Shown: positions 47,962 through 57,296 of the stretch, one piece after another
Position numbering within the stretch: position 1 is the stretch's first letter
How the letters are laid out: each line of letters opens with the position of its first letter
Origin: Comamonas sp. SCN 67-35
Lineage (GTDB): Bacteria; Pseudomonadota; Gammaproteobacteria; Burkholderiales; Burkholderiaceae_C
Direction: 5' to 3'
DNA: 64,000 nt
Assembly (NCBI GenBank): GCA_001725255.1
Contig: MEFV01000006.1
Span: 92,008 to 156,007 of the forward strand
The notes under the pieces: generated by a model
Told to the model about the DNA's origin: nothing
Database searches by the model: none
The model's input: the letters and a program-made list of their open reading frames with translations, nothing else
Made by a program: the position numbers and the translations under genes

Positions 47962-49692
47962 ATGGCCACCGCCAGTCCCGTACAAAAAGACGCCCCGCTT
48001 GCGCTGCCCAGCGTGGCCCGCGCGCTCATGTCGGCGGGCAAGCTGACACAGGCCGCGGCGGAAGACGTCCTGCGCAAATCGCAGGCCAACCGCATCAGCT
48101 TCATCTCCGAGCTGGTCGGCTCCAAGACGATCGGCGCGCCCGAGCTGGCGCAGACGCTCTCCAACACTTTCGGCGCGCCGCTGCTGGACATCGACGCCAT
48201 CGACACCGTCCACCTTCCCAAGGACCTGCTCGACGCCAAGCTCTGCCAGGCCTACAAGGTCATCGTACTGGCCAAGCGCAGCAACCGCCTGATCGCCATC
48301 ACGGCCGACCCGACCAACCAGGAAGCCGCGGAGAAGATCAAGTTCACCACGCAACTGGGCGTGGACTGGATCGTCGGCGAGTACGACAAGCTCTCCAGGC
48401 TGGTCGACATCACGACCAAGAGCGTGGCCGAGAGCCTGGAAGGCCTCACCAGCGGCGACTTCGAATTCGACGAGACGACCGTCGAAGAGGAAGCGGAGAG
48501 CCAGGACACGGCGGGCGCCGAAGTGGAAGACGCCCCGGTGGTGCGCTTCCTGCACAAGATGCTGCTCGATGCGTTCAACATGCGCGCCTCCGACCTGCAC
48601 TTCGAGCCCTACGAGCACAATTACCGCGTGCGCTTTCGCGTCGACGGCGAGCTGCAGGAGATCACCTCGCCGCCGATCGCGATCAAGGACAAGCTCGCCT
48701 CGCGCATCAAGGTGATTTCGCGCCTCGACATCTCGGAAAAGCGCGTGCCGCAGGACGGGCGCATGAAGCTCAAGGTCGGCCCCGACCGCGTCATCGATTT
48801 TCGCGTCAGCACCCTGCCCACGCTGTTCGGCGAGAAGATCGTGATCCGTATCCTCGACCCGAGCAGCGCGCGCATGGGCATCGACGCGCTCGGCTACGAG
48901 CCCGAGGAAAAGGAGCGTCTGCTCGCGGCCGTCAACCGGCCCTACGGCATGATTCTCGTGACCGGCCCCACGGGCTCGGGCAAGACGGTGTCGCTCTACA
49001 CCTGCCTGAACATCCTGAACAAGCCGGGGGTGAACATCTCCACGGCCGAGGACCCGTCCGAAATCAACATGCCGGGCGTCAACCAGGTCAACGTCAACGA
49101 AAAGGCGGGGCTGACCTTCGCCGTCGCGCTCAAGGCCTTTCTGCGCCAGGACCCGGACGTGATCATGGTCGGTGAAATCCGCGACCTGGAAACCGCCGAC
49201 ATTGCGATCAAGGCCGCGCAGACCGGCCACCTGGTGCTCTCCACGCTGCACACCAACGATGCGCCGACCACGCTCACGCGCATGCGCAACATGGGCATCG
49301 CGCCATTCAACATCGCCTCCAGCGTGATCCTGATCACCGCCCAGCGCCTGGCGCGGCGCCTGTGCCCCCAGTGCAAGCAGCCGGCCGACATTCCCCATGA
49401 AAACCTGCTGGAGGCGGGCTACCGCGAGGAAGACATCGACGGCAGCTGGATCACCTACAAACCGGTGGGCTGCCCGGCCTGCAACAACGGCTACAAGGGC
49501 CGGGTCGGCATCTATGAAGTGATGCCGATTTCCGAGGAACTGCAGCGCATCATCCTGCAGGACGGCAGCGCGCTGGAGATCGCCGCGCAGGCACGCGCCG
49601 AGGGCGTGCGCTCCCTGCGGCAGTCGGGCCTGCAGAAGGCCAGAATGGGTTTCACCTCGCTGGAAGAGGTGCTGGCCGTGACCAACGAATAA
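47962..49692 (+). CDS. pilB: Type IV-A pilus assembly ATPase PilB
   Basis: This 576-residue hexameric secretion ATPase powers pilus extension. It has the N-terminal MshEN domain (about 20-150), VRFLHKMLLDAFNMRASDLH with FEPYEHNYRVRFRVDG, Walker A LVTGPTGSGKTVSLYTCLN, the Asp box DPDVIMVGEIRDLETADIAI, LSTLHTNDAPTTLTRM and the zinc tetracysteine (CPQC ... CPAC). It begins the pilB-pilC-pilD cluster; pilC follows 21 bp later. Confidence 0.97.
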   Translation: MATASPVQKDAPLALPSVARALMSAGKLTQAAAEDVLRKSQANRISFISELVGSKTIGAPELAQTLSNTFGAPLLDIDAIDTVHLPKDLLDAKLCQAYKVIVLAKRSNRLIAITADPTNQEAAEKIKFTTQLGVDWIVGEYDKLSRLVDITTKSVAESLEGLTSGDFEFDETTVEEEAESQDTAGAEVEDAPVVRFLHKMLLDAFNMRASDLHFEPYEHNYRVRFRVDGELQEITSPPIAIKDKLASRIKVISRLDISEKRVPQDGRMKLKVGPDRVIDFRVSTLPTLFGEKIVIRILDPSSARMGIDALGYEPEEKERLLAAVNRPYGMILVTGPTGSGKTVSLYTCLNILNKPGVNISTAEDPSEINMPGVNQVNVNEKAGLTFAVALKAFLRQDPDVIMVGEIRDLETADIAIKAAQTGHLVLSTLHTNDAPTTLTRMRNMGIAPFNIASSVILITAQRLARRLCPQCKQPADIPHENLLEAGYREEDIDGSWITYKPVGCPACNNGYKGRVGIYEVMPISEELQRIILQDGSALEIAAQARAEGVRSLRQSGLQKARMGFTSLEEVLAVTNE

Positions 49693-49713
49693 TTTCCAGG
49701 GAGAACGCACACC

Positions 49714-50931
49714 ATGGCGACAGCTGCGGCCAAAGGCATCAAGGATTTCGTCTTCGAATGGGAAGGCAAGGACCGCAACGGCAAGATCGTGCGCGGCGAG
49801 CTGCGCGCCGGCGGCGAGAACCAGGTGCAGGCCAGCCTGCGCCGCCAGGGCGTGCTGCCCACCAGGATCAAGAAGCGGCGCATGCGCTCGGGCAAGAAGA
49901 TCAAGCCCAAGGACATCGCCCTGTTCACGCGCCAGATGGCCACGATGATGAAGGCCGGCGTACCCCTGCTGCAGGCGTTCGACATCGTCGGGCGCGGCAA
50001 CACGAACGCGAGCGTGACCAAGCTGCTCAACGACATCCGCACCGATGTGGAGACCGGTACGTCGCTGAACGCGGCCTTCCGCAAGTACCCGCTGTACTTC
50101 GACAGCCTCTACTGCAACCTCGTCGAGGCGGGCGAGGCCGCCGGTATCCTGGAGGCGCTGCTCGACCGCCTGGCCACCTACATGGAAAAAACCGAGGCGA
50201 TCAAGAGCAAGATCAAATCGGCGCTGATGTATCCGATCTCCGTGATCATCGTGGCCTTCGTCGTGGTCACCGTGATCATGATTTTCGTTATTCCCGCATT
50301 CAAGGAAGTTTTCACCTCATTCGGCGCGGATCTGCCCGGCCCCACGCTGGTCGTGATGGCCATGAGCGAGATCTTCGTCAAGTACTGGTGGCTGATCTTC
50401 GGCGTGATCGGCGGGGGCTTCTACTTCTTCATGCAGGCCTGGAGGCGCAGCGAAAAGATGCAGATCGCGATGGACCGCTTCCTGCTGAAAATCCCGGTCT
50501 TCGGCGACCTGATCAACAAGGCGGCCGTCGCGCGCTGGACCCGCACACTCTCGACCATGTTCGCTGCCGGCGTGCCGCTAGTGGAAGCGCTTGATTCGGT
50601 GGGCGGCGCCGCCGGCAACGCCGTGTACGCCATCGCCACCGACAAGATCCAGCAGGAAGTCTCCACCGGCACCAGCCTCACGGTGGCCATGACCAACGCC
50701 AACGTCTTCCCCTCGATGGTGCTGCAGATGTGCGCGATTGGCGAGGAATCGGGCTCGATCGACCACATGCTCGGCAAGGCCGCCGATTTCTACGAGGACG
50801 AGGTGGACGAGATGGTCAAGGGCCTGTCCAGCCTGCTCGAGCCCATCATCATCGTGTTCCTCGGCACCGTGATCGGCGGCATCGTGGTCGCGATGTACCT
50901 GCCCATCTTCAAGCTCGGCCAGGTGGTCTGA
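49714..50931 (+). CDS. pilC: Type IV pilus inner-membrane platform protein PilC
   Basis: This 405-residue protein is the inner-membrane platform on which PilB acts. It contains two GspF domains: the first with IALFTRQMATMMKAGVPLLQ, the second with ARWTRTLSTMFAAGVPLVEA. Three hydrophobic helices lie near residues 172-195, 217-240 and 375-400. GGGAGAACGCACACC precedes ATG 49714. pilD starts 3 bp after its stop. Confidence 0.97.
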   Translation: MATAAAKGIKDFVFEWEGKDRNGKIVRGELRAGGENQVQASLRRQGVLPTRIKKRRMRSGKKIKPKDIALFTRQMATMMKAGVPLLQAFDIVGRGNTNASVTKLLNDIRTDVETGTSLNAAFRKYPLYFDSLYCNLVEAGEAAGILEALLDRLATYMEKTEAIKSKIKSALMYPISVIIVAFVVVTVIMIFVIPAFKEVFTSFGADLPGPTLVVMAMSEIFVKYWWLIFGVIGGGFYFFMQAWRRSEKMQIAMDRFLLKIPVFGDLINKAAVARWTRTLSTMFAAGVPLVEALDSVGGAAGNAVYAIATDKIQQEVSTGTSLTVAMTNANVFPSMVLQMCAIGEESGSIDHMLGKAADFYEDEVDEMVKGLSSLLEPIIIVFLGTVIGGIVVAMYLPIFKLGQVV

Positions 50932-50934
50932 AGC

Positions 50935-51822
50935 ATGACCGGTTCCGTCTGGGTGGATGCCGCGCTGTTCGGCATCCTCGGTTTGCTGATCGGCAGCTTT
51001 CTGAACGTCGTGATCCACCGGCTGCCGCGCATGATGCAGCAGGAATGGAAAGAGGAATGCGCGGCGTACGCGCGTGAGCAGGGGCTCGTCGCCGAAGCGA
51101 ACGGCGGCGAGGCAGCTCCGCCGCGCTACAACCTGCTGGTGCCACGCTCGCAGTGTCCACACTGCCAGCACCTGATCCGCTGGTACGAAAACATTCCTGT
51201 GCTGAGCTATCTTGTGCTGCGCGGGCGCTGCGCGAATTGCCACGCGCCCATCAGCCTGCGCTACCCGCTCGTGGAGCTGGCGTGCGGCCTGTTGTTCTTT
51301 TTCTGCGCCGTGCGCTGGGGCTGGAGCGCGAGCGCGCTGGCATGGTGCGCTTTTTCGGCCGTGCTTCTGGCAGCGGCCTGCATCGACTGGGACACCACGT
51401 TGCTGCCGGACGACCTCACGCTGCCGCTGCTGTGGGCAGGGCTGCTCGCCGCCGTTGCCCACTACACCTCGGTGTCCGTCACCGATGCGGTGCTGGGCGC
51501 CGCCTTCGGCTATCTGTCGCTGTGGTGCGTCTACTGGGGCTTCAAGCTGGCCACCGGCAAGGAAGGCATGGGCTACGGGGACTTCAAGCTGTTCGCCGCG
51601 CTGGGCGCCTGGTTCGGCTGGCAGGCGCTCGTGCCCATCATTTTGCTGGCCTCGGTGATCGGCGCGCTGGTGGGCATCGCGCTCAAGCTCAAGGGCGGCC
51701 TGCGCGAGGGCAAGTATGTGCCCTTCGGCCCCTTTCTCGCGGGAGGCGGGTTTGCCGCGCTGCTGTGGGGGCCGCAGCAGATCATGCACGCGCTGCTCGG
51801 CACGCTGGGCCCGGGCGCCTGA
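50935..51822 (+). CDS. pilD: Prepilin peptidase / N-methyltransferase PilD
   Basis: This 295-residue membrane aspartyl protease cleaves and N-methylates type IV prepilins. It begins with the segment LGLLIGSFLNVVIHRLPRMM, followed by the zinc tetracysteine (SQCPHCQHLI and RCANCHAPISLRYPLVE), the first catalytic Asp in ACIDWDTTLLPDDLTLPLLW and the second in GYGDFKLFAALGAWFGWQ. It sits 3 bp after pilC and 3 bp before coaE. Confidence 0.96.
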   Translation: MTGSVWVDAALFGILGLLIGSFLNVVIHRLPRMMQQEWKEECAAYAREQGLVAEANGGEAAPPRYNLLVPRSQCPHCQHLIRWYENIPVLSYLVLRGRCANCHAPISLRYPLVELACGLLFFFCAVRWGWSASALAWCAFSAVLLAAACIDWDTTLLPDDLTLPLLWAGLLAAVAHYTSVSVTDAVLGAAFGYLSLWCVYWGFKLATGKEGMGYGDFKLFAALGAWFGWQALVPIILLASVIGALVGIALKLKGGLREGKYVPFGPFLAGGGFAALLWGPQQIMHALLGTLGPGA

Positions 51823-51825
51823 GCC

Positions 51826-52440
51826 ATGCCGATACGCCGCAGCATTCGCCTCGGGGCCACGGGCGGCATCGGGAGCGGCAAAAGCACTTTCTCCGGCATG
51901 CTCGCGCGCTGTGGCGCGGCGGTGATCGATGCCGACGCCATCTCCCGGGCGGTCACGGCCGCGGGCGGCGCGGCGATCGCACCGATACGCACCCGCTTCG
52001 GCGCGCAGTTCATCACCCCCGACGGCGCCCTGGACCGCGCGAGGATGCGAGCGCTGGCGTTTGCCGATGCGGGCGCCCGTGCACGCCTTGAAGCCATCGT
52101 CCACCCTCTGGTCGTGCAGGCCGTGCTTCAGGCTTCACAGGAAGCCGAACGCGGCGGAGCGCGCCTGATCGTCCACGATATCCCGCTGCTGACGGAATCG
52201 AACCACTGGCTGCCGCGACTCGATGCGGTGCTGGTGGTCGATTGCCTGGAGGAAACCCAGGTGCGGCGGGTCGTCGAGCGCAGCCAGCTGGACGCGCAAG
52301 CCGTGCTGGCGATCATGGCAACGCAAAGCTCGCGGGCCACGCGCCTGGCCGCGGCGGACTGCGTCGTGTTCAATGACGGCATCGGGCTGGACGAACTCAA
52401 TACAAAAGCACACCAGGTCGCTGCCTGGTTCGGGCTATGA
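51826..52440 (+). CDS. coaE: Dephospho-CoA kinase
   Basis: This 204-residue P-loop kinase performs the last step of CoA synthesis. It has GATGGIGSGKSTFSGMLA (about 9-26), VIDADAISRAVTAAGGAAI, IVHDIPLLTESNHWLPRLD and RVVERSQLDAQAVLAIMATQ with the lid arginines. It is tightly linked to pilD, the usual betaproteobacterial arrangement, and is followed by zapD. Confidence 0.95.
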   Translation: MPIRRSIRLGATGGIGSGKSTFSGMLARCGAAVIDADAISRAVTAAGGAAIAPIRTRFGAQFITPDGALDRARMRALAFADAGARARLEAIVHPLVVQAVLQASQEAERGGARLIVHDIPLLTESNHWLPRLDAVLVVDCLEETQVRRVVERSQLDAQAVLAIMATQSSRATRLAAADCVVFNDGIGLDELNTKAHQVAAWFGL

Positions 52441-52471
52441 TTCGCCGCGCCCTTATGAGAGTCTCGCCAGA

Positions 52472-53227
52472 GTGATCCTGTACGAATATCCCTTCAACGA
52501 ACGCCTGAGAACCTATCTCCGGCTTGAACATCTCCTGAGGCGCCTGGGTGAGCTGGTGCCCCGCAGTCATCCGCTGGACCATCACTACGCGCTGGCGACG
52601 ATTTTCGAAGTCATGGACGTGGCCGCGCGCGCCGATCTCAAGTCCGACCTGCTCAAAGACCTGGACAAGCAGAAATCGCTCTTCGAAAGCTATCGCGGCA
52701 ACCCATCCATCTCCGAAGACGCGCTGGAATCCGTGCTCGGGCAGTTGCGCGGCTGCTTCGCGGCACTCAACGGCCAGAGCGGCAAGGCCGGCCAGTCCCT
52801 GCTGGACAGCGACTGGCTCTCCAGCGTGCGTGCGCGCATGGGCATCCCGGGTGGTACCTGCAGCTTCGATCTGCCCGTCTACCACGCCTGGCAGCACCAG
52901 GGTGTCGAGCAGCGCCAGCGAGACCTCCAGGTCTGGGCGGGCACGCTCGCGCCTCTGGCCGATTCGGTCTACCTGCTGCTGCACCTGCTGCGCGACTCCG
53001 GCACGCCACAAAAAGTGGCTGCGGAGCATGGCCAGTTTCAGCAGAACCTGCCGGCCGGGCGCACGTTCCAGCTCCTGCGTCTGCGCATCGATCCCTCGCT
53101 GGGCCTGATTCCAGAGATCAGCGGCAATCGGCTGATCGTCTCGGTACGTTTGATGCAGCCCGACAGCGATGGCAAACTGGTGGTGAGCACGCAGGACACG
53201 GCGTTCGAGTTGACACTGTGCGCCTGA
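52472..53227 (+). CDS. zapD: Cell division protein ZapD
   Basis: This 251-residue protein bundles FtsZ filaments at midcell. It begins ILYEYPFNERLRTYLRLEHL, typical of ZapD, and contains DLDKQKSLFESYRGNPSISE and CSFDLPVYHAWQHQGVEQRQ. The only in-frame start near the conserved N-terminus is GTG 52472, giving the standard length. It lies 31 bp after coaE. In many relatives yacG follows; here the next gene is a DUF1330 protein, and I see no yacG. Confidence 0.94.
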   Translation: MILYEYPFNERLRTYLRLEHLLRRLGELVPRSHPLDHHYALATIFEVMDVAARADLKSDLLKDLDKQKSLFESYRGNPSISEDALESVLGQLRGCFAALNGQSGKAGQSLLDSDWLSSVRARMGIPGGTCSFDLPVYHAWQHQGVEQRQRDLQVWAGTLAPLADSVYLLLHLLRDSGTPQKVAAEHGQFQQNLPAGRTFQLLRLRIDPSLGLIPEISGNRLIVSVRLMQPDSDGKLVVSTQDTAFELTLCA

Positions 53228-53284
53228 GCGGGCTGCCCTGCGACGCGCCCAGCGCGTTTTTTTACTTCTGAAAGAGTTTGCACC

Positions 53285-53572
53285 ATGTCAGCCGCCTACC
53301 TCGTCGGCCATGTCACCGTCAAGAACAACGACAAATGGGCCGAGTACCGCAGCAAGGTGCCCGCCACGCTTGCGCCCTGGGGCGCCGAGCTGGTGTTTCG
53401 CGGCACGCAGGCTGCGAGTTATGCGGGCGAGATGGCACACCCCGAGATCGTGGTGATCCGCTTCCCCGACCAGGCCGCCGTGGATCAATGGCACCGCTCA
53501 GCCGCCTACCAGGCGCTGCTGCCGGTGCGCGCGCTGGCGGCCGAGGTGGTGCTCACCTCCTACCAGGACTGA
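53285..53572 (+). CDS. DUF1330 family protein
   Basis: This 95-residue protein has the dimeric ferredoxin-like alpha+beta barrel fold of DUF1330. It shows YLVGHVTVKNNDKWAEYRSK, PWGAELVFRGTQAASYAGEM, EIVVIRFPDQAAVDQWHRSA and AYQALLPVRALAAEVVLTSY. Such proteins are widespread and without assigned reaction. GAAAGAGTTTGCACC precedes the ATG. It stands alone and is convergent with uppP (24-bp gap). Confidence 0.9.
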   Translation: MSAAYLVGHVTVKNNDKWAEYRSKVPATLAPWGAELVFRGTQAASYAGEMAHPEIVVIRFPDQAAVDQWHRSAAYQALLPVRALAAEVVLTSYQD

Positions 53573-53596
53573 GCGGCACGCGCCGCCGCACGCGCC

Positions 53597-54421
53597 TCAC
53601 GCACTCCACTGCACCCAGCCCGCGGCCCAGGTGACGAGCACCATCAGGCCGAACGCGATCCGGTACCAGGCAAACGGCACGAAGCTGTGCGTGCTGATGT
53701 AGCGCAGCAGCCAGCGCACGCACAGCCACGCGCTGATGAACGAGAACACCAGGCCGACCGCGAACAGCGGCACATCGGCCCAGGAGAGCAGCGCGCGCTC
53801 CTTGTACAAGCTGTAGACGCCGGCGCCGATCAGCGTCGGGATGGCGAGGAAAAACGAGTAGTCCGTCGCCGCCTTGCGTGACAGACCCAGCAGCATGCCG
53901 CCGATGATGGTCGCGCCGCTGCGGCTGGTGCCCGGCACCAGCGCCAGGCACTGCGCCAGGCCCACCTTGAGCGCGTCCCACGGCCCCATCTCGTGCACCG
54001 ACTGGATGCGTGCCTCGGTCTGCGGGCGCCGCTCGGCCCACAGGATGACGAAAGCGCCGAGGATGAAGGTACTGGCCACCACTTGCGGCGTGAACAGATG
54101 TTCCTTGATCATCTTGCCCAGCAGCAGCCCGAAGACCACCGCCGGAAAAAAGCCGATCAGCACGTTGGCCGCGAAGCGCTGCGCCTGCCGCTCGTTCGGC
54201 AATTGCACCAGTGTCTGGCGGATGCGCTGCCAGTAGACCAGGATGACGGCGAAGATCGCTCCGGTCTGGATCGCGATGTCGAACACCTTGGCCTTGTCGT
54301 CGTCAAAGCCCAACAGCGCGCCCGTGAGGATCAGGTGACCGGTGGAGGAAATCGGCAGGAACTCGGTCAGCCCCTCCACCACGCCCATGATGGCGGCCTT
54401 CAGCAACAGTACCGTTTCCAC
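53597..54421 (-). CDS. uppP: Undecaprenyl-diphosphatase
   Basis: This 274-residue inner-membrane phosphatase recycles the undecaprenyl carrier of peptidoglycan synthesis and confers bacitracin tolerance. It has about eight helices, with the two active-site motifs [18 protein letters not shown] (about 15-32) and [20 protein letters not shown] (about 157-176). No ATG lies at the family start. GTG 54421 follows a strong GGGGGGAGGAGCGCAA at the right distance and was chosen. Confidence 0.96.
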   Translation of the reverse strand: METVLLLKAAIMGVVEGLTEFLPISSTGHLILTGALLGFDDDKAKVFDIAIQTGAIFAVILVYWQRIRQTLVQLPNERQAQRFAANVLIGFFPAVVFGLLLGKMIKEHLFTPQVVASTFILGAFVILWAERRPQTEARIQSVHEMGPWDALKVGLAQCLALVPGTSRSGATIIGGMLLGLSRKAATDYSFFLAIPTLIGAGVYSLYKERALLSWADVPLFAVGLVFSFISAWLCVRWLLRYISTHSFVPFAWYRIAFGLMVLVTWAAGWVQWSA

Positions 54422-54602
54422 TTGCGCTCCTCCCCCCGCGGGCAAAGCGCGGATTATCCGCGCACCCGAACCCGCATTCCAAGACGCCGCAGAGGCCTTT
54501 CATCGCTGACAGCCGCATTTCGTCGCAGGGCGCTGGCGCCTACCCGCCGCCGCGGGAAACATCACGCCATTGATACCCCGCGACCGACAGAAAGCTCTTC
54601 CC

Positions 54603-55163
54603 ATGCTGCTCACCCAACTGCTCTCCGAACACCCCGAGGCCATCATCGACATCGTGCGCCAGACGCCCACGTGGGTCGGCGCCCTGCTCGCGGCGCTGCT
54701 CTGGCTCGGCTTTTCGGCCACGCGCGACCGCGACGCGCCCATCTTGCGCCTCGTCCTGCTGCCCGTGGCGATGACCGGCCTCGCGCTCTGGGGCGTGGAA
54801 TCGGCCTTCAGCGCCACCGGCCACCTGGCCGAACTGCTGGTGCTGTGGTGCGCGGGCTTCGCGCTCGTCCTGCGCCCGGGCCTGCGCGCGGCGGTGCCCG
54901 CGGGCACCACCTGGAATGCCGACACTCGCCGGTTTCACCTGCCCGGCAGCTGGGTGCCGATGGGCCTGATCCTCATGGTCTTCCTCATGAAGTACGGCAT
55001 CGGCGTGCAACTGGCGATGGAGCCCGCGCTCGCGCACGACCTCGGTTTCGCCCTGGCCGTGACGGCGGTGTACGGCCTGCTGTCCGGCTTCTTCGCGGCG
55101 CGCACGGCGCGCCTGCTGCGGCTCGTGCGACCGGCCGCGCCCGCGCTGGCCGACCGCGCCTGA
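54603..55163 (+). CDS. Small polytopic membrane protein, function unknown
   Basis: This 186-residue protein has about five hydrophobic segments (for example TPTWVGALLAALLWLGFSA, LLPVAMTGLALWGVESAF, WVPMGLILMVFLMKYGIGV, FALAVTAVYGLLSGFFAA). It resembles the DUF6622-type membrane proteins, an assignment from memory. The frame is open 11 codons further up from a TTG; MLLTQLLSEHPEAII at ATG 54603 was preferred. It is followed 13 bp later by the 2TM protein, probably in one operon through the two-component system. Confidence 0.75.
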   Translation: MLLTQLLSEHPEAIIDIVRQTPTWVGALLAALLWLGFSATRDRDAPILRLVLLPVAMTGLALWGVESAFSATGHLAELLVLWCAGFALVLRPGLRAAVPAGTTWNADTRRFHLPGSWVPMGLILMVFLMKYGIGVQLAMEPALAHDLGFALAVTAVYGLLSGFFAARTARLLRLVRPAAPALADRA

Positions 55164-55176
55164 AAGGAGTGCCGCC

Positions 55177-55470
55177 ATGCACGACGAAACACCGAACGAA
55201 GCCGATCGCCTGGAGCGCCTCGCCCGCAAGCACGCCGGTGCCAGGATGGGCTGGTACATCCACGCGCTGGTCTACGTCTGCGTCAACGCAGGCCTGGCGC
55301 TGATCGCTTGGCAGACCGGCCGCGCCTGGCACCTGTACCCGCTGGCCGGTTGGGGCCTGGGGCTGGCGATCCACGGGCTCGCCGTCTGGCTGGGCGGCGG
55401 CGGCATCGGCCTGCACGAGCGCCTGCTGCAGGCCGAACGCGATAAGCTGTCGCGCACACGCCGGAGTTGA
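55177..55470 (+). CDS. 2TM-domain protein
   Basis: This 97-residue protein has two transmembrane helices, WYIHALVYVCVNAGLALIAW and YPLAGWGLGLAIHGLAVWLG, followed by a charged tail GIGLHERLLQAERDKLSRTR. The layout matches the 2TM domain, a module often found near or fused to LytTR signalling proteins. Here an HK/LytTR pair lies 0.75 kb downstream. GAAAGGAGTGCCGCC is a strong ribosome-binding site before ATG 55177. It may be a membrane component of that signalling system, which is an inference from context. Confidence 0.8.
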   Translation: MHDETPNEADRLERLARKHAGARMGWYIHALVYVCVNAGLALIAWQTGRAWHLYPLAGWGLGLAIHGLAVWLGGGGIGLHERLLQAERDKLSRTRRS

Positions 55471-55474
55471 ACGC

Positions 55475-56134
55475 ATGATCACCGTCCACCACCTGAACGC
55501 CTCGCGCTCGCTGCGCATCCTGTGGTTGCTCGAAGAACTGGAATTGCCCTACGAGATCGTGCGCTACCAGCGCGACCCCAAGACCCTGCTGGCTCCACCC
55601 GAGCTCAAGCGCGTCCATCCGCTGGGCAAGTCGCCCGTGGTGGAGGTCGATGGCGAGGTGCTGGCCGAATCGGGCGCGATCATCGAGACGCTGGTCGAGC
55701 GCTTCGGCGCCGACCGGCTGGCGCCGCCGACCGGCACGCCCGCGTTCGCGCGCTACCGCTACTGGCTGCACTACGCCGAGGGTTCGGCCATGCCGCCGCT
55801 GCTGCTCAAGCTGGTATTCGACCGCATCGCCGCCGCGCCCATGCCGTTCTTTGCCAGGCCCATCGCCCGCAAGATCGTGGACCAGGCCATGACCGGCTTC
55901 ATCGGCCCGCAGCTCAAGCTGCACCTGGCCTACCTGGAGGGCGAACTGGCGCGGCGCGACTGGTTCTCGGGCGACGCCTTCAGCGCCGCCGACGTGCAGC
56001 TCAGCTACCCCCTGGAGGCCGCGCGCCAGCGCGCCGGCCTGAACGCCGCCGACCACCCACGCCTCGCGGGCTGGCTGGCCCGCATCCACGCGCGGCCCGC
56101 CTACCAGCGCGCGCTGGCGCGCGAGGCGGCGTGA
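55475..56134 (+). CDS. Glutathione S-transferase family protein
   Basis: This 219-residue protein has an N-terminal thioredoxin-fold domain with NASRSLRILWLLEELELPYE, the cis-proline loop PLGKSPVVEVDGEVLAESGA (glutathione site) and an all-helical C-terminal domain with FSGDAFSAADVQLSYPLEAA. Its substrate is unknown; it may act in detoxification. It starts 4 bp after the 2TM gene and is followed by a repeat and the sensor kinase gene. Confidence 0.92.
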   Translation: MITVHHLNASRSLRILWLLEELELPYEIVRYQRDPKTLLAPPELKRVHPLGKSPVVEVDGEVLAESGAIIETLVERFGADRLAPPTGTPAFARYRYWLHYAEGSAMPPLLLKLVFDRIAAAPMPFFARPIARKIVDQAMTGFIGPQLKLHLAYLEGELARRDWFSGDAFSAADVQLSYPLEAARQRAGLNAADHPRLAGWLARIHARPAYQRALAREAA

Positions 56135-56163
56135 CGCAGGCGGGTGTGGGTATTCATGGTCGA

Positions 56164-56205
56164 ATCTGCCTCCAGCGCTTGATGGTCAAGCGCAAGCAGC
56201 TATTC
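56164..56205. repeat. Dispersed repeat copy 4 (before the sensor kinase)
   Basis: CTCCAGCGCTTGATGGTCAAG leads into CAAGCGCAAGCAGCTATTC (56187-56205), which is identical over 19 bases to the reverse complement of 62427-62445. AGCGCTTGA and TCAAGCGC form an inverted repeat. It sits 17 bp before the kinase start. Confidence 0.65.
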
Positions 56206-56222
56206 TTCATATAGCGCATTTG

Positions 56223-57296
56223 ATGAAAATCGACGGGTACGACGTCCTGCGCCACGGCCTGCAAGTGCTGGCTTTCTGCTGCGTGGTCGCGGTGTTCACC
56301 ACCATGATCTGGCCCGGCGGCGGCTACCTGCGCCAGTTGCTGTATTCGGTGTGCATCGGCGGCCTGACGTGGCTGACCATCGAATTCGGCCGCCTGCTGG
56401 TGCCGCCCGAGCAGTGCCATCGCGAACCCGACTCCGCCAGCCACGGCTGGCCCAAGGGCTGGCGCGGCCTGCTGCTGACGGCCATCGGCATCGCCGTGGG
56501 CTTTTTCGGCGGCTCGCGGCTGGCGGCCGGGCTGCTGGGCGAGACGGCCCGGACGCCGGTGCACGACCTGCGGCTGGCCCTGCTCGTCACCATCGCGGCC
56601 GGGGTGATAGCGAGCTTCTACTTCCACGCACGCGGCCGGCAGGCGGCGCTGCAGGCCCAGGCCGCCGCCGCCGAGCGCGACGCCGCCCAGGCGAGGCTGA
56701 TGCTGCTGCAAAGCCAGCTCGAACCGCACATGCTGTTCAACACGCTGGCCAACCTGCGCGCGCTGATCGGCGCCGACCCGGCCTCGGCGCAGCAGATGCT
56801 CGACCGGCTGGGCGACTACCTGCGTGCCACGCTCGGCGGCTCGCGCGCCACGCTGCACCCGCTCGAAGACGAGTTCGAGCGCCTCGCCGACTACCTCGAA
56901 CTGATCGCGGTGCGCATGGGGCCGCGCCTGACCTACCGGCTCGACCTGCCCGACGCGCTGCGCGCCGCGAAGGTGCCGACGCTGCTGCTGCAGCCGCTGG
57001 TGGAAAACGCCATCCGCCACGGCCTGGAGCCCCAGGTGGCAGGCGGCAGCGTGTGGGTGAGCGCGCAGGCCATGGCGGACGACGCGGGCGGCACGCGGCT
57101 GGCGCTGCAGGTGCGCAACAGCGGCGCGCCGCTGGCCGCCCCGCTGCCGGGCGCGGACGGTGCGCCGGGCCGCTCCTTCGGCCTGATCCAGGTGCGCGAG
57201 CGCCTGCGCACGCTCTACGGCGCCCAGGCAACTTTCGAATTAATAGCTGACAACGCAGGACACACCTGCGCCAACATCATATTTCCCTTGCAATGA
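56223..57296 (+). CDS. Sensor histidine kinase of the AlgZ/LytS type
   Basis: This 357-residue membrane kinase has four N-terminal helices (about residues 12-140) and a cytoplasmic His_kinase module. The phosphoacceptor His lies in LLQSQLEPHMLFNTLANLRA, preceded by a coiled stretch rich in Ala and Gln. The ATPase domain shows VPTLLLQPLVENAIRHGLEP and RSFGLIQVRERLRTLYGAQ. A TTG immediately upstream of ATG 56223 is in frame. The stop overlaps the response regulator by ATGA, so the pair is co-translated. The signal sensed is unknown. Confidence 0.93.
   Translation: MKIDGYDVLRHGLQVLAFCCVVAVFTTMIWPGGGYLRQLLYSVCIGGLTWLTIEFGRLLVPPEQCHREPDSASHGWPKGWRGLLLTAIGIAVGFFGGSRLAAGLLGETARTPVHDLRLALLVTIAAGVIASFYFHARGRQAALQAQAAAAERDAAQARLMLLQSQLEPHMLFNTLANLRALIGADPASAQQMLDRLGDYLRATLGGSRATLHPLEDEFERLADYLELIAVRMGPRLTYRLDLPDALRAAKVPTLLLQPLVENAIRHGLEPQVAGGSVWVSAQAMADDAGGTRLALQVRNSGAPLAAPLPGADGAPGRSFGLIQVRERLRTLYGAQATFELIADNAGHTCANIIFPLQ

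Noticed and set aside
56219..56232. FNR-like TTGATGAAAATCGA at the kinase start
   Set aside because: It overlaps the start codon and has an extra mismatch in the conserved half-site; position is not regulatory.
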